Source: Ktedonobacter racemifer
GTDB taxonomy: Bacteria > Chloroflexota > DTOL01 > JACQYG01
Reading direction: 5' to 3'
Assembly: GCA_020723545.1 (NCBI GenBank)
Contig: DYIS01000123.1
Coordinates: 1-7,641 of the forward strand
DNA: 7,641 bases
The notes under the pieces: generated by a model
What the model was told of the DNA's origin: nothing
What the model saw: the letters and a program-made list of their open reading frames with translations, nothing else
Database searches by the model: none
Made by a program: the position numbers and the translations under genes
Shown: positions 6,588 through 7,641 of the stretch, one piece after another
Layout of the letters: every line of letters begins with the position of its first letter
Position numbering within the stretch: position 1 is the stretch's first letter

Positions 6588-6590
6588 GAA
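6573..6590. repeat. Perfect palindrome copy, cluster member 3
   Basis: Exact consensus, with the dyad extending to 20 bp (6572-6591). It covers the predicted -35 region of the kinase promoter. Confidence 0.95.
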
Positions 6591-6602
6591 AACAGCGCAC
6601 GT

Positions 6603-6629
6603 GGTGCCACGCGTACAACGCCGTGCACC
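6603..6629 (-). terminator. Possible weak terminator hairpin after valS
   Basis: GGTG and CACG (6603-6606, 6608-6611) pair with CGTG and CACC (6622-6629), an 8-bp stem with one bulged C and a 10-base loop. Read on the minus strand it follows valS, and a T-rich run supplied by the next palindrome (TTTTCTTT) begins about 10 bases after the stem. That gap is too long for a classical intrinsic terminator, so this is tentative. Confidence 0.22.
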
Positions 6630-6632
6630 CGT

Positions 6633-6654
6633 TGTTCTTTACTAGTAAAGAACA
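6633..6654. repeat. Perfect palindrome copy, cluster member 4, abutting the valS stop
   Basis: The 18-bp consensus (6635-6652) is exact and the dyad extends to 22 bp, the longest in the window. It ends one base before the valS stop codon (6657-6655). As RNA it gives a 9-bp stem with a CUAG loop at the very end of the coding region, without a following U-run. Confidence 0.95.
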
Positions 6655-7641
6655 CTACGCTCGCAAGGCTTCCTTCCGCCTGACCAGTTTGTCGAGCCTT
6701 TCCTGCAGGGCAGTGAGCTTCTCCTTCTCCTTCTCCACCACGTTGGCTGGTGCGCGAGACACGAAACTGGCGTTGCCCAAGAGCGCCACTGCCCTGGCAA
6801 CTTCGCTTTCGGCCGTGGCCATCTCCCGATCCAGGCGGGCCTGCTCCACAGCCAGGTCGATCATCCCTGTCAAAGGCAAGAACACCTCGACAGCGCCCAC
6901 CACCAGACTCAGGGCCTGGGAGGGTTTCTCCACCAGGTGGGGCGCGATGGTCAGCATCTCTGGATCCACCCGGGCCAGGGCGGCTATGACCGCCGCCTGA
7001 TCACCAAGACACCCCGCGTTGGAGCCGGCGGCAATGAGGGCAGCAATGCGCCGGTTGGGCTCCACCTCGAACTCCGCCCGAGCATTTCGAATGGCCCGGA
7101 CGATCTCCAGCACCAGGCCCATCTCCCGCTCAGCCGCATCATCATAGTATCGCCTCTCTGCCTCAGGGTAAAGTGCCACCATGATCGAGCCTCTCCCTTC
7201 TTCTTTACTAGTAAAGAGAGCAGGCCCCCGGAGGGGGTGAGGGAGGACCATGGCCGCCCCTTTGCTAAAAAGCAAGTGCTGCCATATCTCCTCCGTGACG
7301 AAGGGCATAAAGGGGTGCAGGAGCCGAAGGGTTCGTTCCAGCACGTGGAGCAAGATGCTCATGGTGGCCGCCCTTGCCTCCGGGTCGTGGCCGTACAGCC
7401 GGATCTTGCTGGCCTCGATGTACCAGTCGCAGAACTCTCCCCATAGGAACTCGTAGATCTGACGCCCGGCCTCGCCGAACTGATAGTCCGCCATGAGCCG
7501 ATCAACCTCGGCGCATAGCCGATGGTGCCGGCTCAAGATCCATCGGTCTGGCAGGAGGAGCCGTTCCTGTGGCATCTCCTGCAGAGGCAGGGGCTTTACC
7601 TCTTCCTCGTTCTCTACTGCCTGCAACACGAAGCGTGCTGC
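6655..7641 (-). CDS. valS: Valyl-tRNA synthetase, C-terminal part (5' end outside window)
   Basis: Class I aminoacyl-tRNA synthetase that charges tRNA-Val in the cytoplasm. The reading frame is open to the window edge, so the true start lies beyond 7641; the visible 328 codons begin AARFV, matching the family's NxxRF segment at the end of the catalytic part. Next come LLPDRWILSR, the anticodon-binding domain with FLWGEFCDWYIEASKIRLYG, and FMPFVTEEIWQHL. The C-terminal coiled-coil arm is intact: FLPLTGMIDLAVEQARLDRE through ASFVSRAPANVVEKEKEKL to a TAG stop. It is the family's usual C-terminus. Between WQHL and SIMVALYP there are about 28 codons where ordinary bacterial ValRS has only a few, and this stretch contains a palindrome copy. 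The gene otherwise looks functional. Confidence 0.95.
   Translation of the reverse strand, partial: AARFVLQAVENEEEVKPLPLQEMPQERLLLPDRWILSRHHRLCAEVDRLMADYQFGEAGRQIYEFLWGEFCDWYIEASKIRLYGHDPEARAATMSILLHVLERTLRLLHPFMPFVTEEIWQHLLFSKGAAMVLPHPLRGPALFTSKEEGRGSIMVALYPEAERRYYDDAAEREMGLVLEIVRAIRNARAEFEVEPNRRIAALIAAGSNAGCLGDQAAVIAALARVDPEMLTIAPHLVEKPSQALSLVVGAVEVFLPLTGMIDLAVEQARLDREMATAESEVARAVALLGNASFVSRAPANVVEKEKEKLTALQERLDKLVRRKEALRA
7189..7272 (-). other. In-frame extra segment within valS
   Basis: Eighty-four bases, 28 codons, separate WQHL from SIMVALYP, which are normally joined by a short PxxGE-like link in bacterial ValRS. The segment holds the palindrome copy, a CCCCC-GGA-GGGGG hairpin (7225-7237) and outer arms CTCCCT (7193-7198) and AGGGAG (7240-7245). 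It encodes a Pro/Gly-rich loop including HPLRGPALFTSKE. It has no stop and keeps the frame. The boundaries are estimated from remembered family sequence, not from an alignment. Confidence 0.6.
7201..7218. repeat. Palindrome copy inside valS
   Basis: TTCTTTACTAGTAAAGAG has one mismatch, in the last base. On the minus strand it is read as L-F-T-S-K-E, visible residues 142-147, in the same frame as the copy in the DUF2207 gene. Confidence 0.93.

Noticed and set aside
6481..6654. CRISPR-like array of four repeats with unique spacers
   Set aside because: The repeat is an 18-bp perfect dyad, the gaps are 19, 37 and 44 bp, and the same repeat is dispersed singly elsewhere, including inside genes. 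No cas genes are visible.
7261..7276. TTTGCTAAAAAGCAAG in valS as a degenerate palindrome copy
   Set aside because: It is a small dyad but differs from the consensus at about seven of 18 positions. It may be part of the valS insertion but cannot be claimed as a copy.

Overview
The window reads as a GC-rich bacterial chromosome segment, most likely from a Chloroflexota (Anaerolineae/Dehalococcoidia-like) organism or a relative. That assignment is inference from gene content: a soluble Ser/Thr kinase with an FHA domain, a DUF2207 membrane protein with a poly-glycine tail, a NitT/TauT-type ABC transporter and a UbiE/MenG methyltransferase. No rRNA or other marker settles the taxonomy. All seven genes lie on the minus strand, so transcription runs from high to low coordinates.

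In transcription order: the 3' part of valS (valyl-tRNA synthetase, 7641-6655, 5' end outside the window); a 200-bp intergenic region (6455-6654) with four copies of an AT-rich palindrome and a predicted promoter; a Ser/Thr protein kinase-FHA gene (6454-5237); a 122-bp gap with one palindrome; a DUF2207 membrane protein gene (5114-3258); a 222-223-bp gap with half-copies of the palindrome and a strong sigma70-type promoter; then a tight operon of substrate-binding lipoprotein (3034-2033), ATPase (2029-1277), permease (1290-547) and ubiE (535-1, running off the window). The transporter genes are separated by 3 bp or overlap by 14 bp, and ubiE follows the permease by 11 bp, so all four are probably co-transcribed.

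The most unusual feature is a repeated 18-bp perfect palindrome, TTCTTTACTAGTAAAGAA. Three copies are perfect, three have one mismatch, one in the DUF2207 gene has three mismatches, a diverged copy lies inside ubiE and half-copies lie at 3143 and 3201. Four copies cluster upstream of the kinase gene, and one of these overlaps the predicted -35 element of the kinase promoter. Copies also lie inside two protein-coding genes, in the same reading frame (coding F-T-S-K-E/D): one in valS, where it sits in about 28 extra codons relative to ordinary ValRS, and one in the C-terminal tail of the DUF2207 protein. The two coding copies share a longer peptide motif, HPxxGPAxFTSK[D/E], so the unit may be larger than the palindrome. 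The pattern resembles the protein-invading palindromic elements known from Rickettsia, but it could also be the operator of a dimeric DNA-binding protein. I do not recognise this family from memory and could not search for it.

No tRNA, rRNA, CRISPR array, transposase or replication origin was seen. No gene-free stretch exceeds 300 bp; the three intergenic regions are described through their promoters and repeats.
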